Assembly (NCBI GenBank): GCA_903910005.1
Contig: CAIVXW010000272.1
Coordinates: 1 to 6,307 of the forward strand
Direction of reading: 5' to 3'
Origin: an uncultured Methylococcaceae bacterium
GTDB lineage: Bacteria > Pseudomonadota > Gammaproteobacteria > Methylococcales > Methylococcaceae
Length of the DNA stretch: 6,307 bases
Every line of letters starts with the position of its first letter. The first letter of the stretch is position 1. A model generated the notes under the pieces. The model was not told the DNA's origin. It did no database searches and was given only the letters and a program-made list of their open reading frames with translations. Positions 4,083-6,307 of the stretch are shown here, in pieces. The position numbers and the translations under genes were made by a program.

Positions 4083-6305
4083 TCAAAAACGGGTTCTGAA
4101 TCCGGCCTGCACCAGTCGGGGCGACCCGGTCTGGATACCCCGGGTACGATCCACGATATAGTCTTCGTCAAACAGGTTTTTCACCGAAACAAATACGTCG
4201 GTATCAATCGGTTTCACCCGGTAGGTAGTGGCCAGGTTAACGATGGCATAGTCGCTGATTTTGCCCATTTGCCCGCTCAGATTGGCAGTTCCATCCGGGT
4301 TGGCCTGCGTTTCGGCATTATGGAAATCACTGAACTGCTCACCCACAAAGACGGTTTCCAGGTGGATGTCCAGACCCAGCGGATGCTGGTATCCCACCGT
4401 GGCCGTCAACAGGTGTTCGGGCGCGTAGGGCATGCGATTGCCCGCCGCTGAACCAGCCACCATCCCGTTCAGACAGGACGACGGTATCTTGCCGTCGACC
4501 GTAACACACTGAAACGGCGAGAGGGCTTCGGCATTGGCGACCCAGGTGTAGGACGATTGCAGGTAAACGTTGTGGGGGGTTGCGAAAATTTCGCCCAGAT
4601 CGGTTCTGCCAAAAAATTCCAGCCCCTCGTATTGGGCCTCGCCAGTCGCCAACGGGGTGGAGCCACCGGCGATACTGCCCACCGCCGCCTGTTTCTCGAA
4701 ATAGGTATGAAAAAGCGTTCCCTCAAGGTTGACCCCTTTCCAGGGACGGGTACGTGCCCCCAGTTCATAATTCCAACTGTGTTCCGGCCCGACATCAGTC
4801 GCCAGCCCCAGGTTGCTGACGGCATCCTCGACCCGGGGCGGAGAAAATCCGCGATGCACCCCGAAGAAGGCCGTCACCGTATCGACCGGGGTATAGTTGA
4901 TGCCGAATCCGGGCAGTGCCTCGGTCAGACTGGTATTGCCCTGACTGATGCGGGCAGAATCAAGCCGGTTGATGCGTTCAAAGTTGACGCTCTCGATGCG
5001 GACGGCCGGGGCAAACGACCATTTATCCACAAAAAAGCGATTCTGGATAAAGCCGGAGTAGGCGTCAGTGTAGCGTTCATTGACTTCGGCCACGGTACCC
5101 GTGCGGGCAGTGGCGGTCAGGCCGTTCTCCTGACGCCGATACTGTTCTTCAAAATGAGCCCGAAACCCCATGTCCAGTTCAGCGGGTAAGCCCAGCACGT
5201 CATAATTGGCATGTAGCCGTGGTTCGACACCCCAGGTGTTGTAGTCACGCAAGCGTCCCTGGATGGAGTTGCAGGCATCCGGATTCACCGCGAGACCGGC
5301 ATTGCGTTGCTGCAAAAACGTCGAACCGCACTGGCTATCGGTGGTGGAACTGGCCTGCCGCCACCAGTCACGGTTGAACTGGGTCCAGTAAAAACTGGTC
5401 GTCAGCTTGATGTCCTGATTGAATTTATATTCATGGGTTGCCGAGGTACCCCAGCGATTAGTCTGAAAATAGTCATTCTTGAATGGATTATAGCGGTAAC
5501 CAAAATTACGCAGTTCAGCATCGGTCAGGCCGGAATACGTCAGTTGCGAATCTTCCTGGAAGAAATTTCCCCGCAGGATCAATGCGTTTTGATCGTTGAT
5601 CCGGTAAGTACCCTTGAGATTGACATCATCGACTTCAGAGGCAAGGTTGTCCCGAGCCCCCTGCCCTTCCTTGTGGATGTAATCGAATAATCCGCCGAAC
5701 GCACCGGTGCTGCCACCGTAGTTGATATGCCCATTCAGGTAATCACGGTTACCGCCGGTGAAGCCGACAAACCCGCCCGGTGTCAGTGGCGGTGTGGGCG
5801 TGACATAGTTGATGGTAGCCGCTGTCGTTTGAGGGCCAAAGGAAAGCTGGCCCGCGCCCTTCAGTACTTCGATGGTTTCAAAGCGATCAACCGGGGGATG
5901 ATAGTAACTGGCATTGTCACCGTAAGGTGCGTAGGACAGGGGCAGTCCGTCCTCCAGCAGCAGGGTGCGGGTCGAACGGGTGGGATTCAGGCCACGTATG
6001 CCGATGTTGGGGCGCATGCCGAAGCCCTCCTCATCGCGTACATGGATGCCGGGAATTTTACGCAAGGCCTCGTTGGTGGTGAAGACATGGCTCTGGTACA
6101 GGGTCGCCTGATCTACCAGGGTGCCTGAACCCGAGAGGGTTTCCAGCTTGTCCCGCGTGCCAATGACACCCACCGTCGGTAACTCGCGTATCTCGGGCGG
6201 TTCATCGCCAGCGGCCATGACACCTCCCTGACCCAGTACCAATCCCAGGGCCAGATTGAACCGGAGCCAGTATCCCGGATGACCGGGCAATGCGTGATTT
6301 TTCAT
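4083..6305 (-). CDS. TonB-dependent outer-membrane receptor, FecA-like (ferric dicitrate type)
   Basis: This is an outer-membrane active transporter driven by TonB-ExbBD. The 740 residues begin with a signal peptide (about 1-32; hydrophobic FNLALGLVLGQGGVMAA, likely cut after MAA or near it). A TonB-box-like stretch LPTVGVIGTRD follows at 42-52. The plug (about 55-170) has LRKIPGIHVRDEEGFG at 81-96, IRGLNPTRSTRTLLLEDG at 103-120, APYGDN at 126-131, and IEVLKGAGQLSFGPQTTAATINYVTP at 145-170. The beta barrel runs to the C-terminus, with the late KNLFDEDY motif at 709-716 and the terminal Phe. The APYG and GPQ plug motifs resemble FecA. The N-terminal signalling (STN) domain of FecA is absent, so it should not signal through FecR/FecI. 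Two cysteine pairs (C326/C345 and C600/C611) probably form loop disulphides. The ATG is two bases from the window edge, so its promoter and any Fur box are not visible. A terminator follows it. Substrate is inferred only: ferric citrate or another iron chelate. Confidence 0.92.
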   Translation of the reverse strand: MKNHALPGHPGYWLRFNLALGLVLGQGGVMAAGDEPPEIRELPTVGVIGTRDKLETLSGSGTLVDQATLYQSHVFTTNEALRKIPGIHVRDEEGFGMRPNIGIRGLNPTRSTRTLLLEDGLPLSYAPYGDNASYYHPPVDRFETIEVLKGAGQLSFGPQTTAATINYVTPTPPLTPGGFVGFTGGNRDYLNGHINYGGSTGAFGGLFDYIHKEGQGARDNLASEVDDVNLKGTYRINDQNALILRGNFFQEDSQLTYSGLTDAELRNFGYRYNPFKNDYFQTNRWGTSATHEYKFNQDIKLTTSFYWTQFNRDWWRQASSTTDSQCGSTFLQQRNAGLAVNPDACNSIQGRLRDYNTWGVEPRLHANYDVLGLPAELDMGFRAHFEEQYRRQENGLTATARTGTVAEVNERYTDAYSGFIQNRFFVDKWSFAPAVRIESVNFERINRLDSARISQGNTSLTEALPGFGINYTPVDTVTAFFGVHRGFSPPRVEDAVSNLGLATDVGPEHSWNYELGARTRPWKGVNLEGTLFHTYFEKQAAVGSIAGGSTPLATGEAQYEGLEFFGRTDLGEIFATPHNVYLQSSYTWVANAEALSPFQCVTVDGKIPSSCLNGMVAGSAAGNRMPYAPEHLLTATVGYQHPLGLDIHLETVFVGEQFSDFHNAETQANPDGTANLSGQMGKISDYAIVNLATTYRVKPIDTDVFVSVKNLFDEDYIVDRTRGIQTGSPRLVQAGFRTRF

Positions 6306-6307
6306 GA

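Noticed and set aside
3533..4171. 212-codon minus-strand open frame over the regulator and the terminator
   Set aside because: It runs through the terminator hairpin and the end of the receptor gene, and shows no domain; the plus strand has convincing Crp/Fnr sequence.
4557..5189. 210-codon plus-strand open frame inside the TonB receptor gene
   Set aside because: No family resemblance, and the opposite strand encodes clear receptor barrel sequence. Same reasoning for the frames at 5307-5690 and 5727-6128.
5576..5602. Inverted repeat GGATCAA-N13-TTGATCC in the receptor gene
   Set aside because: Deep inside coding sequence with an unusual spacer; it does not fit the FNR site spacing and is probably chance.

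Overview
This looks like an ordinary chromosomal stretch from a moderately GC-rich gammaproteobacterium. The evidence is the TsaE and Nnr sequences, the linked nnr-tsaE pair with overlapping ends (as in E. coli yjeF-yjeE), a thioredoxin reductase with the CATC centre, and a FecA-like outer-membrane receptor. I cannot name the genus. The genes that normally follow tsaE in enterobacteria (an amidase gene, mutL, miaA, hfq) are absent, so the local order differs from E. coli.

Left part, minus strand: folK (positions 989-498, pterin pyrophosphokinase of folate synthesis) is followed after 48 bases by the 5' part of trxB (447 to the window edge, thioredoxin reductase). They are probably co-transcribed. 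A 74-base divergent gap (990-1063) separates folK from nnr and holds a 9-base direct repeat with 20-base spacing, a possible shared operator.

Middle, plus strand: nnr (1064-2563, two-domain NAD(P)H-hydrate repair enzyme) overlaps tsaE (2548-2994, ATPase of tRNA t6A synthesis) by 16 bases. After a 76-base gap with a small stem-loop comes a 66-residue single-span membrane protein with a good ribosome binding site (3071-3271). After a further 108 bases comes a Crp/Fnr-family regulator starting at a GTG (3380-4045). The small membrane protein and the regulator form the least conventional part of the window.

Right part, minus strand: a full-length 740-residue TonB-dependent receptor (6305-4083), convergent with the regulator gene. 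A hairpin plus U-tract terminator for the receptor lies in the 37-base gap between the two genes, and its U-tract overlaps the regulator's stop codon.

There is no gene-free stretch over 300 bases; the longest gap is 108 bases. I saw no tRNA, rRNA, CRISPR array, transposase or attachment site. Most of the window is housekeeping. The points worth checking are the His replacing the usual Arg in the FolK active-site motif, the paired repeats upstream of folK and nnr, the C9 tract at the Nnr domain junction, and the cysteine-bearing Crp/Fnr regulator with its unknown small membrane neighbour. I do not see a convincing new multi-gene system.
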